64,000 nucleotides of DNA. Origin: DASSUW01 sp963844405 (GTDB lineage Bacteria; Actinomycetota; Thermoleophilia; Solirubrobacterales; Solirubrobacteraceae). Below the pieces are notes generated by a model, which had not been told where the DNA came from, did not search any database, and saw nothing but the letters and a program-made list of their open reading frames with translations. A program made the translations under genes and the position numbers. The DNA lies in assembly GCA_963844405.1 (NCBI GenBank), contig CAWJNZ010000008.1, forward strand, positions 248,001 to 312,000, written 5' to 3'. Positions 25,779-35,468 of this stretch are shown one piece after another (positions within the stretch are counted from its first letter, which is position 1; each line of letters starts with the position of its first letter).

Positions 25779-26692
25779 ACATCGCCCTCGCCATCGCCGT
25801 GTCGATCGCGGCGGGGGTGGAGGCGGAGCGGCGGGCGGGCGCGCGCGCCGGCGTCTGGGCGCGCGCGATCCTCAAGCTCCTGCTCTACGTGGTCATGCCG
25901 CTGGTCGCGTTCTTCAACATCGCGCGGCTGGAGGTCAATGCCGACGTGGGGATCGGCATCGTGCTGGGCTGGGCGGCGCTGGCGCTGACCGCGCTCGTCG
26001 GCTGGATCGTCGGCCGGCGGCTTCTGCACCTCGAGGCGCCGTCGGCCGGCGTGCTCGCCATCGTCGGCCTGCAGGCCAACACGGGGCTGATGGGGGTCGC
26101 CGTCGCGGGCGCGATCCTCGGCTTCGACCACGTCTCGGAGGCCGTCGCCTACGACGCGCTCGTCCAGCAGCCGGTGTTCTTCATCGGCTCGTTCGCGATC
26201 GCCGCCGCCACCGGCACGCGGGCCGGCGAGACGGTGGCCCAGCGGGTGCGCGCGTTCTTCGTGCGCAACCCGCCGCTCGCCGCCGTGGCGCTGGCGCTGA
26301 TCGCTCCCGACGCGCTGGCGCCCGACGTGCTCGTCGACGCTTCGCGCATCCTCGTCCTGTGCGTGCCGGTGCTGGGCTTCTTCGCCGTCGGCGTCACGCT
26401 CGCCGAGGAGGCCGAGGACGGCGCGCTGGCGTTCCCGCCGCCGTTCACCGCGCCGATCGGCGCCGCGATCCTCCTGCGCAGCCTCGTCGCCCCGGCGCTG
26501 CTGCTGGCGCTGGCCGCGCCGGTCATCGACCTGCCGGCCGCGTTCCTGCTCTCCGCGACGATGCCCGCCGGCCTCCACATCGTCGCCCTCGCGCACATCT
26601 ACGGCCTCGACCTGCCGTTCGCGGCGAGCGCGATCGCGTGGACGACGACGGTGTCGGTCCCCGTCCTGCTGGCCGTCTCCGTCATCGTGTGA
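25772..26692 (+). CDS. AEC (auxin efflux carrier) family transporter
   Basis: 306 aa, very hydrophobic, about ten membrane segments in two halves (LLLYVVMPLVAFFNIARL in the first, LLSATMPAGLHIVALAHIYG in the second), the usual AEC topology. Bacterial members export or exchange malate, malonate and similar anions; the substrate here is not evident. The GTG start lies in the duplicated segment after the TAAGCT box. A 15-codon reading frame from GTG 25728 ends in the TGA overlapping this start. Confidence 0.86.
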   Translation: MIYIALAIAVSIAAGVEAERRAGARAGVWARAILKLLLYVVMPLVAFFNIARLEVNADVGIGIVLGWAALALTALVGWIVGRRLLHLEAPSAGVLAIVGLQANTGLMGVAVAGAILGFDHVSEAVAYDALVQQPVFFIGSFAIAAATGTRAGETVAQRVRAFFVRNPPLAAVALALIAPDALAPDVLVDASRILVLCVPVLGFFAVGVTLAEEAEDGALAFPPPFTAPIGAAILLRSLVAPALLLALAAPVIDLPAAFLLSATMPAGLHIVALAHIYGLDLPFAASAIAWTTTVSVPVLLAVSVIV

Positions 26693-26696
26693 GCCC

Positions 26697-27116
26697 TTGC
26701 GGGCACTGGTGCAGCGGGTGAGCCGGGCGTCGGTCGACGCCGGCGGCGAGCGGGTGGCCGGGATCGGCCCCGGGCTGCTCGTGCTGCTCGGGGTCACGCA
26801 CGACGACACCGAGGCGGACGCCGACAGGCTCGCCGACAAGGTGCGGGCGCTGCGGATCTTCCCCGACGCCGACGGGCGGATGAACGAGCCGCTGGGCGAC
26901 CGCGAGGTGCTCTGCGTGTCCCAGTTCACGCTCTACGGCGACGCCCGCAAGGGCAACCGGCCGGCCTACGTCGCCGCCGCGCGGCCGGAGCACGCCGAGC
27001 CGCTGTACGAGCGGTTCTGCGCTCGCCTGGACGCGCAGCGCGGCGTGTTCGGCGCGCACATGGACGTCGAGCTCGTCAACGACGGCCCGGTGACGCTGCT
27101 GATCGAAGTTCCGTAG
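26697..27116 (+). CDS. dtd: D-aminoacyl-tRNA deacylase
   Basis: 139 aa, slightly shorter than the usual 145-150. RALVQRVSRASV, LCVSQFTLYGDARKGNRP (DTD motif 1) and the motif 2 cis-Pro loop NDGPVT near the C-terminus are all present. It removes D-amino acids (and misloaded Gly) from tRNA as a homodimer. The TTG start lies four bases after the AEC stop, so the two are probably cotranscribed. Its TAG stop lies within a TAGTCT box used by the next gene. Confidence 0.92.
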   Translation: MRALVQRVSRASVDAGGERVAGIGPGLLVLLGVTHDDTEADADRLADKVRALRIFPDADGRMNEPLGDREVLCVSQFTLYGDARKGNRPAYVAAARPEHAEPLYERFCARLDAQRGVFGAHMDVELVNDGPVTLLIEVP

Positions 27117-27119
27117 TCT
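27114..27119 (+). promoter_or_regulatory. -10-like TAGTCT box overlapping the dtd stop
   Basis: TAGTCT ends 9 bases before the ATG at 27129, consistent with leaderless transcription of the hypothetical gene even though it lies right behind dtd. Confidence 0.4.
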
Positions 27120-27128
27120 GCGCCGCGC

Positions 27129-27536
27129 ATGCCGCCCGAGGACCGCTTCGTCTGCCGCTTCGCCGCCGAGCCCCCGCAGGAGCCGATCGCCTCCGGGCGC
27201 TGGGCCGAGACGCTGCAGGCCGAGTTCCTGGCCGCCGCCCTGCGGATCGACACCGAGGGCACCGAGCTGGGCGACCCGGGCGAGCTCAACTGGTTCCCGG
27301 ACCGCACGTGGGCCGGGCGCACGTTCATCCCCGTCACCTCGCGCACGGCCAACGGGCTCGACCTCTTCGGCTACGTGTCGTTCGTGCCGGGCGAGGACGG
27401 CGCGGAGCCGGGCGACTTCTACTCGTGGGCCGACTTCACCGACGAGACGTCCGAGCGCAACCCCGACTGGGAGATGGACCTCTGCGAGGAGGTCATCGGC
27501 GGCTGGCGGGGGAGAACGGCGAGGTCGCCGCGATGA
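27129..27536 (+). CDS. Hypothetical protein
   Basis: 135 aa, acidic, soluble, with many aromatic residues (LNWFPDRTWAGRTFIP, DFYSWADFTDETSERNPDWEMDLCEEVIGGW). No signal peptide or membrane segment. I do not recognise a domain. Codon use and third-position GC look like the neighbours. Its TGA overlaps the ATG of the next small gene by four bases, so the two products are probably made together. Confidence 0.7.
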   Translation: MPPEDRFVCRFAAEPPQEPIASGRWAETLQAEFLAAALRIDTEGTELGDPGELNWFPDRTWAGRTFIPVTSRTANGLDLFGYVSFVPGEDGAEPGDFYSWADFTDETSERNPDWEMDLCEEVIGGWRGRTARSPR

Positions 27537-27748
27537 CGCTGGTGTGGGGCGTGCCGATCGTGCGCGGCGGCGCCATCGCGACCGCCGAGCTGGCCGGCCT
27601 GACCGTCGACCAGTGCCTGCTGACGACCAACCGCTACACGCTGATCGCCCCCGACGCCTACCGCGGCGACTACCTGGAGATCGCGCTCTGGGGCATGTCC
27701 GGCAACGAGCTGGCACGCGAGTCGCTCTACGAAGACGACGGCGACTGA
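27533..27748 (+). CDS. Small hypothetical protein
   Basis: 71 aa, soluble, acidic C-terminus (ESLYEDDGD). Short beta-rich segments such as LVWGVPIVRGGAIATAEL and YTLIAPDAYRGDYLEIALWG are visible but no family is recognised. Start chosen at the ATGA overlap with the upstream gene; the longer open frame upstream is that gene read in another frame. A large inverted repeat follows immediately. Confidence 0.65.
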   Translation: MTLVWGVPIVRGGAIATAELAGLTVDQCLLTTNRYTLIAPDAYRGDYLEIALWGMSGNELARESLYEDDGD

Positions 27749-27752
27749 CGAT

Positions 27753-27813
27753 CGATTTCGCGACCCACGTGCCCGCCTGACCACGTCAGGCGGGTGCGTG
27801 GGTCGTGGAATCG
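27753..27813. terminator. Long inverted repeat at the convergent hypothetical/clpP junction
   Basis: Arms at 27753-27781 and 27785-27813 pair over 29 bases with about four mismatches around a 3-base loop (the inner 21-base arms have two). It begins 5 bases after the plus-strand gene's stop and contains the clpP stop at 27786, so it can act as a bidirectional terminator. There is no run of T, only GATTTCG at the left edge. Confidence 0.65.
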
Positions 27814-28409
27814 GTCGTCCGGCCGTTGCTGCGGTAGGCCATCACCTGGTCGACGAGGCCGAACTCGTTCGCCTGCTCGGGCGTGAAGAAGCGGTCGCGC
27901 TCGAGCGCCTCTGAGATCTCCTCCACCGCCTTGCCGGTGTGCTGGGCGTAGATCTCCTCGAGCCGCTGCCGCAGCTCGAGCGCCTCCTTGGCGTGGATCT
28001 GGATGTCGCTCGCGACGCCCTGGAAGCCGCCGCTCGGCTGGTGGACGAGGATGCGCGAGTTGGGCAGCGCCGAGCGCTTGCCGGGCGCGCCGCCGGCGAG
28101 CAGCAGCGAGCCCATCGACATCGCCACGCCGCAGCACACGGTGGCCACGTCGGGCTTGATGAACTGCATCGTGTCGTAGATCGCCAGTCCTGAGTAGACG
28201 ACCCCGCCCGGGCAGTTGACGTACATCGCGATGTCCTTGTCGGGGTCCTCGGCCTCGAGGTGCAGGAGCTGGGCGACGACCACGTTGGCGATCTGGTCGT
28301 CGATCGGCGTGCCGACGAAGACCACGCGCTCGCGCAGCAGGCGCGAGTAGATGTCGAACGAGCGCTCTCCGCGAGCGTCCTGCTGGATGACGACGGGCAC
28401 GAGGGGCAT
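27786..28409 (-). CDS. clpP: ATP-dependent Clp protease proteolytic subunit
   Basis: 207 aa. The catalytic triad aligns by position with E. coli: Ser98 in GVAMSMGS, His123 in RILVHQPSGG, Asp172 in RDRFF. It forms the tetradecameric barrel fed by ClpX/ClpC. ATG 28409 is preferred over the TTG six bases upstream because AAGGAG lies 6 bases before it. That ribosome site is inside a GCAAC-CAAGGA-GTTGC palindrome, which could limit translation or bind a repressor. No clpX or second clpP is in the window. Confidence 0.93.
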   Translation of the reverse strand: MPLVPVVIQQDARGERSFDIYSRLLRERVVFVGTPIDDQIANVVVAQLLHLEAEDPDKDIAMYVNCPGGVVYSGLAIYDTMQFIKPDVATVCCGVAMSMGSLLLAGGAPGKRSALPNSRILVHQPSGGFQGVASDIQIHAKEALELRQRLEEIYAQHTGKAVEEISEALERDRFFTPEQANEFGLVDQVMAYRSNGRTTDSTTHAPA

Positions 28410-28411
28410 AC

Positions 28412-28427
28412 GCAACTCCTTGGTTGC
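28412..28427. promoter_or_regulatory. Palindrome GCAAC-N6-GTTGC over the clpP ribosome site
   Basis: Five-base perfect arms (28412-28416 and 28423-28427) enclose the clpP AAGGAG. A second palindrome of the same design is centred 40 bases away over the divergent SRPBCC start. The pair looks like twin operators for one dimeric regulator. Confidence 0.5.
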
Positions 28428-28443
28428 ACGTTTTCGCCCATGG

Positions 28444-28449
28444 TACTAT
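28444..28449 (+). promoter_or_regulatory. -10-like TACTAT box of the SRPBCC-arsR operon
   Basis: TACTAT ends 9 bases before the ATG at 28459, so the message should start at or just before the start codon. The box lies between the two GCAAC-N6-GTTGC palindromes. Confidence 0.45.
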
Positions 28450-28450
28450 G

Positions 28451-28468
28451 CGCAACCTATGAGTTGCG
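28451..28468. promoter_or_regulatory. Palindrome CGCAAC-N6-GTTGCG over the SRPBCC start codon
   Basis: Six-base perfect arms at 28451-28456 and 28463-28468 with CTATGA between, which contains the start codon. Protein bound here would cover the predicted transcription start. The ArsR-family repressor encoded next is the obvious candidate. Confidence 0.55.
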
Positions 28469-28797
28469 TAACCCGCGAGATCGTCCTCCCCGTGCCGCGC
28501 GAGCGGGCATGGGAGCTGGTCACCGAGGAGGACGAGCTGCGCGAGTGGCTCGCCGACGAGGTCGAGTTCGAGGCCGAGGAGGGCGCGCCGCTGCGCTTCG
28601 ACGACCGCGAGGGCGTGGTCGAGCGCGTCGAGCCCGGCGAGCGGATCGAGTTCCGCTGGGAGGGCTCGCGCGTGGTCTGGGAGCTCGAGGACCACGATCA
28701 GGGCACGCGCTTCGTGGTCACCGAGGAGCGCCAGGACCGCGTGTGGGGCCCGAAGCTCGCCGCGCTGGCCTCCGCATCCATGCTGTGCCCGGCCTGA
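28459..28797 (+). CDS. SRPBCC/START-like (AHSA1-type) domain protein
   Basis: 112 aa. TREIVLPVPRERAWELVTEEDELREWLADEV is the typical start of a hydrophobic-cavity SRPBCC domain, and EPGERIEFRWE and GTRFVVTEE the middle strands. It is shorter than usual (~140) and its C-terminal helix is reduced. Pairs of an SRPBCC protein and an ArsR regulator are a common bacterial arrangement; the ligand is unknown. ATG 28459 lies in a palindrome and is preceded by a TACTAT box. Confidence 0.8.
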   Translation: MSCVTREIVLPVPRERAWELVTEEDELREWLADEVEFEAEEGAPLRFDDREGVVERVEPGERIEFRWEGSRVVWELEDHDQGTRFVVTEERQDRVWGPKLAALASASMLCPA

Positions 28798-29073
28798 ACG
28801 AGGTCTTCGGCGCGCTCGCCGACCCGACGCGCCGCGAGGTCCTGCGCTCGCTCGCCGAGCAGCCGGGCCTGACCGCGTCGCGCCTCGCCGGCGAGCTGCC
28901 GATGACGCGCCAGGCGGTTTCGAAGCACCTCCACGCCCTGTCAGGCGCCGGCCTCGTCACGGCACGCCGCGAGGGCCGCGAGACGCGCTACACGATCACG
29001 CCGGCGCCGCTGGCAGACGCGATGCGGTGGATGACCGAGGTGGGCGCGGAGTGGGACGAGCGGCTCGAGAAGC

Positions 29074-31195
<2,122 letters not shown>

Positions 31196-31196
<1 letters not shown>

Positions 31197-32167
31197 CAGT
31201 ACCTGACCCGCGGATCGATGAAGGCGTAGAGGATGTCCACGATGAGGCTCATGATGACGATGAAGAAGGCGCCGAAGAGCACGGTGCCCTGGATGACCGG
31301 GAGGTCAAACCGCACGATCGCCTCGTAGGCGAAGCGGCCGATCCCCTGGATGTTGAAGACCGTCTCGGTGAGGATGGCCCCGCCGAGCAGGATGCCGATG
31401 TCCAAGCCTAGAAGCGTCACGATCGGCGTGATGGCCGACCGGACGCCGTGGCGGAAGACCACGCGCCGCTCGGAGAGCCCCTTGGCCCGCGCGGTGCGGA
31501 TGTAGTCCTCCTGCATGGTGTCGATCAGGTTGCCGCGCAGGAAGCGCGCGTAGATCGCGGCGAAGGCGGCCGCGAGCACGCACCACGGCATGAGCAGCGC
31601 CTCGGCCTTCCCGAAGACGGTGGTGGCGTCCTGGTAGGCGCCGCTCCCGGGCAGGAGCGGGAAGCGCCCGATGCTGTCGTCGAACAGGAAGAGCGCGACG
31701 AGCCCGAGGAAGTAGACCGGCGCCGAGATCGCCACCAGCGCCAGGCTCATGGCCAGCCGGTCGAGCCAGGAGCCGGTCTTGACGGCCGAGATCATGCCGA
31801 CCGGGATGCCGATCGCCAGCCACAGGACGACGGCGCCCGCGGTCAGGAAGATCGTCGCGGGCAGGCGGTCGAGGATCTGCGGCAGCACCTCCTGGTTCGA
31901 CTGGTACGAGTAGCCGAAGTTGACGCCGTCACCGCCGATGAACGGCAGGATGTCGGCGATGTAGCGGAAGAACTGCACGATCATCGGGTCGTCGAGCCCG
32001 AACTGCTCGCGGATCGACGCCACCAGCTCGGGCGACGGCTGACGGCCGGCGCGCAGCACCGCCGGGTCGGCGGCCGGGAGCACGGTGAAGACGATGAACG
32101 TGACCAGGGTGACCACGAACAGCAGGAAGATCACCCAGAGGAGTCGGCGGACGATGTAGGCGGCCAT
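31196..32167 (-). CDS. Peptide ABC transporter permease (DppB/OppB type)
   Basis: 323 aa with six membrane segments, first at residues ~9-31. The EAA loop that docks on the ATPase is DYIRTARAKGLSERRVVFRHGVRSA. The N-terminal MAAYIVRRLLWVIFLLFVVT is typical of DppB. It follows the binding-protein gene by 66 bases, a gap filled by a perfect 30-base palindrome. Confidence 0.92.
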
Positions 32168-32197
32168 TGCGGCTCTCGTGCGGAGGTCGGTAGAGGC

Positions 32198-32227
32198 GGA
32201 GGGGCCCCGCCGCGGCGGGGCCCCTCC
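32198..32227. terminator. Perfect 30-base palindrome between binding-protein and permease genes
   Basis: GGAGGGGCCCCGCC followed by GC and GGCGGGGCCCCTCC is fully self-complementary and lies 6 bases after the binding-protein stop on the minus strand. With no T-tract it is probably a partial terminator or an mRNA-stabilising hairpin, either of which would make more binding protein than permease. It could also be a protein-binding dyad. Confidence 0.6.
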
Positions 32228-32233
32228 GGTGCG

Positions 32234-33991
32234 TTAGTTGACGGAGGTGTAGGCCAGGTGCCACTGGCCGTTGAACGAGCTGGCGACCGCGTTCACGTTC
32301 GCCGAGCGGATCAGCGGGGTCTTGTCCCACACCCAGTTCACCGCGGGGGCGAGCTCGGTGAGCTTCTTGTCGACCTCAGCCCACGCGTCGGCCCGCTCCT
32401 GCGGGTCGGTGAGGAGCTTGGCGTCGTTCATCAGCTTGTTCAGCTCCGGGTCGTCGATCTGGGACCAGTTCGAGTTGCCGGTCTGGAGGATGTTGTCGCC
32501 GTTGAAGGTCGGGTCCAGGTAGGTCTGGGCGTCCGAGAAGTCCTTCAGCCAGCCGACGTTCGGGCAGATCGCCACCTTGGCCGGCGGCGAGTTGCAGAAC
32601 TTCGTGTACATCGCGTCCTGCGTGACGAGCTTCAGGTTGACCTTGAAGCCCATCTTCTCGAAGTTCTCCTTGGCCACCTCGGCCGCCTTCTGCGCGACGC
32701 CCTCGGAGGTGCCGACCATCAGCAGCTCGTCGTCGCCCTCGTACTTGCCGGAGGCGTAGCCCGCCTTCTTGAAGTACTCGGCCGAGAGGTCGGGATCGCC
32801 CGCGGGGTTCGACATGAAGTCGACGCCCGGGCCCTCCAGGCCGCCGGCCTCCTCGAAGCCGGGGAGCTCCGGCGGGATGTAGTGGGTCGGGATGTCGCCG
32901 ATCACCTCGCCGCCGCGCGTCAGGCGCATCGCCTCGCGGTCGAAGCCGGCCACGACGGCGCGGCGCACGTCCGCGTTGTCGAACGGCTTGATCGTGGTGT
33001 TCATCGCCACCCAGCGGCCGCCGCCGCTCGGCACGAGCTGCAGCTGGTCCTTCTGGCGCGTGAGCGCCTGCTTGAGGACCGCGGGCTCGGGCGAGAAGTC
33101 GCCGTTGATCATGCTCTCGCCCTCGAGGATCTTGCGCGCCGCCACCGTGGTGTCGTCGTTGCCCTGGGGCATCTCGATCTCGTCGACGTAGGCGGGGCGG
33201 AAGTCCGTGTCGGCGACCCAGTTCGGGTTGCGCACGAGGCGGATGCGACGGCCGGCCTCGTAGCCGACCGCGTTGCCCTCGGCGTCGTTCTCGATCATGT
33301 ACGGGCCGGTCGCGACCTGGTGCTGGCCGTAGGTCGACGTGGCCTCCTTGTCGAACTCGGCCGCGTACTCCGCCGGCACCGGGGCTGTCAGCGGCATCGC
33401 GAGCGCGCCCGCGAGCACGCCGGCCGTCGGCTTGGTGAGCTTGAAGACGATCGTCTGGTCGTCGGGCGTCTCGATGCCGGAGATCGTCGTGCCGGGCTTG
33501 GCGCCGACCTTCGCGCCCTCGAGGTCCCCGAAGTAGGCGCCGGCATAGCCGTTGTTGACCGAGTTGAAGAAGCCGCGCTCGATCGCGTACTTGACGTCCT
33601 TCGAGGTGACCTCGCGGTCGACCGGCGGCGAGAACTTGATGCCCTTCTTGATCGTCACCGTGACGGTCTTGGCGTCCTCGGAGATCTGCGGATCGCTCTC
33701 CGCGAGGTCCGGCACCGCGTTGACGCCGTCGTCGGCCTCGTAGCCGTAGAGCGGCCTCGAGATCGCTTCATGGACGAAGAAGCCCATCTGGTAGTAGGTG
33801 ATGCCCGGGTCGATGTTGTCGACGTCGTCGGTCCAGAGGACCGTCAGCTTCCCGCCCTTCTTGCCCTCGGCGGGGGTGCCCTGGCTCGTGCCCTCCTCGC
33901 CACCATCGTCGTCGCCGCCGCAGGCGGCCACGCCGAAGCTGAGGGTGAGCAGGAGGCCCAGGATGAGGGTCCACTGGAGGGACCGTCGCAT
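32234..33991 (-). CDS. Peptide ABC transporter substrate-binding lipoprotein (family 5)
   Basis: 585 aa. Signal peptide with lipobox FGVAAC (Cys24), then an acidic Gly/Asp/Glu linker and a family 5 solute-binding domain (KGGKLTVLWTDDVDNIDPG, YEADDGVNAVPDLAES, GPYMIEND). ATG 33991 is preferred over ATG 34006 because AAAGGA lies just upstream of it. It is anchored outside the membrane and hands peptides to the permeases. It lies between the two permease genes, an unusual order (C-A-B-D-F). The actual ligand could be a peptide, nickel chelate or sugar. Confidence 0.9.
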   Translation of the reverse strand: MRRSLQWTLILGLLLTLSFGVAACGGDDDGGEEGTSQGTPAEGKKGGKLTVLWTDDVDNIDPGITYYQMGFFVHEAISRPLYGYEADDGVNAVPDLAESDPQISEDAKTVTVTIKKGIKFSPPVDREVTSKDVKYAIERGFFNSVNNGYAGAYFGDLEGAKVGAKPGTTISGIETPDDQTIVFKLTKPTAGVLAGALAMPLTAPVPAEYAAEFDKEATSTYGQHQVATGPYMIENDAEGNAVGYEAGRRIRLVRNPNWVADTDFRPAYVDEIEMPQGNDDTTVAARKILEGESMINGDFSPEPAVLKQALTRQKDQLQLVPSGGGRWVAMNTTIKPFDNADVRRAVVAGFDREAMRLTRGGEVIGDIPTHYIPPELPGFEEAGGLEGPGVDFMSNPAGDPDLSAEYFKKAGYASGKYEGDDELLMVGTSEGVAQKAAEVAKENFEKMGFKVNLKLVTQDAMYTKFCNSPPAKVAICPNVGWLKDFSDAQTYLDPTFNGDNILQTGNSNWSQIDDPELNKLMNDAKLLTDPQERADAWAEVDKKLTELAPAVNWVWDKTPLIRSANVNAVASSFNGQWHLAYTSVN

Positions 33992-34037
33992 GAAGCGTCC
34001 TTTCATGAGTGTTACCGGAACGACTGGTTTCGCTTGG

Positions 34038-35033
34038 TCAGGAGGACTTGGTGCTCTTGGGGTTGAGAGCGTCCTGCAGGCCGTCGCCGACGAGGTTGAA
34101 GGCGAGGACGGTGAGCAGCAGCGCGATCCCCGGGAAGAACATGAACCACCAGGCGACGTCGAAGATCGAGACGGCGTCGGACAGCATGTCCCCCCAGGAG
34201 GCGCGGGGCGGCTGGACGCCGACCCCGAGGAACGACAGCGCGGCCTCCAGCAGGATGTTCGCCGGGATGAAGAGCGTGGCGTAGACGATGATCGGAGCCA
34301 CGAGGTTGGGGAGGATGTCGCGGAACATGATCCGCCGGTTGGAGGCTCCGAGCGAGCGGGACGCCTCGACGAACTCCTTCTCGCGCAGCGAGAGCACCTG
34401 GCCGCGGATGATCCGGGCCACGTATGGGGTGTTCGCGAGGACGATGATGAAGATCACGACCGACAGGCCGGGCTGGATCAGCCCGCCAAGGCAGCCGTTC
34501 TCGCCCGAGCACGCGGTGGCCAGGCCGAGGCCGAGCAGCAGCACCGGGAACGCGAGCATCACGTCGAGCGTGCGCGCGATGATCGTGTCGGCCCAGCGGC
34601 GGTAATACGCCGCCACGGTGCCGAGAATGACGCCGAACATGACCGACAGGCCGGTGCCGACGAAGGCCACGGTCAGCGAGACCTGCGCGCCGTAGAGGAC
34701 GCGCGAGAAGACGTCGCGCCCGATCGGGTCGACGCCGAACAGGTGCTCGCTGCTCGGGCCCTCGGGGAGCCCGAAGTCGTCGAGCGCCGAGGTCTGCTGC
34801 TCGTTCGGGGGCGGAGCCCCGAGCAGCTTGGTGATCGGCCCCGCCAGGATCGCGACGGCGATCAGGACGACGATGAACCCCAGCGCGGTCATGGCGACCT
34901 TGTCGCGCCGGAAGCGGCGCCAGAACAGCTGCAGCGGCGAGCGGGCGGCAACCGCCTGCTCCCCCCGCACCATCTGATCGAGACCGCTGTCCTCCGCGTG
35001 CAGGAGGTCGCTTGCGCCGGCACCCGTGCTCAT
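34038..35033 (-). CDS. Peptide ABC transporter permease (DppC/OppC type)
   Basis: 331 aa. N-terminal cytoplasmic stretch, first membrane helix at ~48-66, an external segment (SSEHLFGVDPIGRDVFSRVLYG) typical of DppC, and the EAA loop EFVEASRSLGASNRRIMFRDILPN. It is the first gene of the leftward operon, 46 bases before the binding-protein ATG. The promoter should lie in the 314-base gap upstream. Confidence 0.92.
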   Translation of the reverse strand: MSTGAGASDLLHAEDSGLDQMVRGEQAVAARSPLQLFWRRFRRDKVAMTALGFIVVLIAVAILAGPITKLLGAPPPNEQQTSALDDFGLPEGPSSEHLFGVDPIGRDVFSRVLYGAQVSLTVAFVGTGLSVMFGVILGTVAAYYRRWADTIIARTLDVMLAFPVLLLGLGLATACSGENGCLGGLIQPGLSVVIFIIVLANTPYVARIIRGQVLSLREKEFVEASRSLGASNRRIMFRDILPNLVAPIIVYATLFIPANILLEAALSFLGVGVQPPRASWGDMLSDAVSIFDVAWWFMFFPGIALLLTVLAFNLVGDGLQDALNPKSTKSS

Positions 35034-35347
35034 GCGAGCGCCCCTCGGCTACGTGCTGCGATGTTCAGTTGGATCCTCCATAACGGCGCGCGCGCCTCCG
35101 GGCGCACGGCCGCCACATACACATTCCCCTTTAGGGCCGGAAAACCTACAAGGTCCCCGGCTGGGCTCATCCCGCCTGCCGTACCGGGCAGTACGCAGGT
35201 CACATCGGTGTTCCCTGCCCCCGCCCGAGAGGCCTATCTGCGCCGGAGGATAGCCAGTTCGACCTCGTTGCCCGGTTGGTTCCGGATTAAGCTGTAGTCA
35301 AGGCGCTCGCATGAGCTTGCGAATGCGAGTAAGCCGCATTCGTTCTC
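35034..35347. other. Gene-free region between the peptide-transport operon and tRNA-Arg
   Basis: 314 bases with no convincing reading frame on either strand. It holds the promoter region of the leftward operon, an alternating GCGCGCGCGCC tract near 35091, and at its right end the second copy of the 40-base hairpin element. It is the least GC-rich stretch around here (TACACATTCCCCTTTAGG at about 35116-35133). I see no RNA gene apart from the tRNA that follows. Confidence 0.6.
35300..35339 (+). repeat. Copy 2 of the 40-base intergenic hairpin element
   Basis: 37/40 identical to 21842-21881. The stem CTCGCAT / ATGCGAG is perfect here around the loop GAGCTTGCGA. It ends 8 bases before the tRNA-Arg, so TAAGCC at 35330-35335 could be the tRNA's -10 box and the dyad a control site. 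Both copies point the same way relative to the gene that follows. Confidence 0.65.
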
Positions 35348-35421
<74 letters not shown>

Positions 35422-35468
35422 CCTCCCGCTGTCGCAGCGTGTCCTCGCGCTTTGACAGACTGAGCAAT

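Noticed and set aside
31448..34066. 872-codon plus-strand frame across the permease and binding-protein genes
   Set aside because: It spans two real minus-strand genes and their intergenic palindrome and has no recognisable protein motif.
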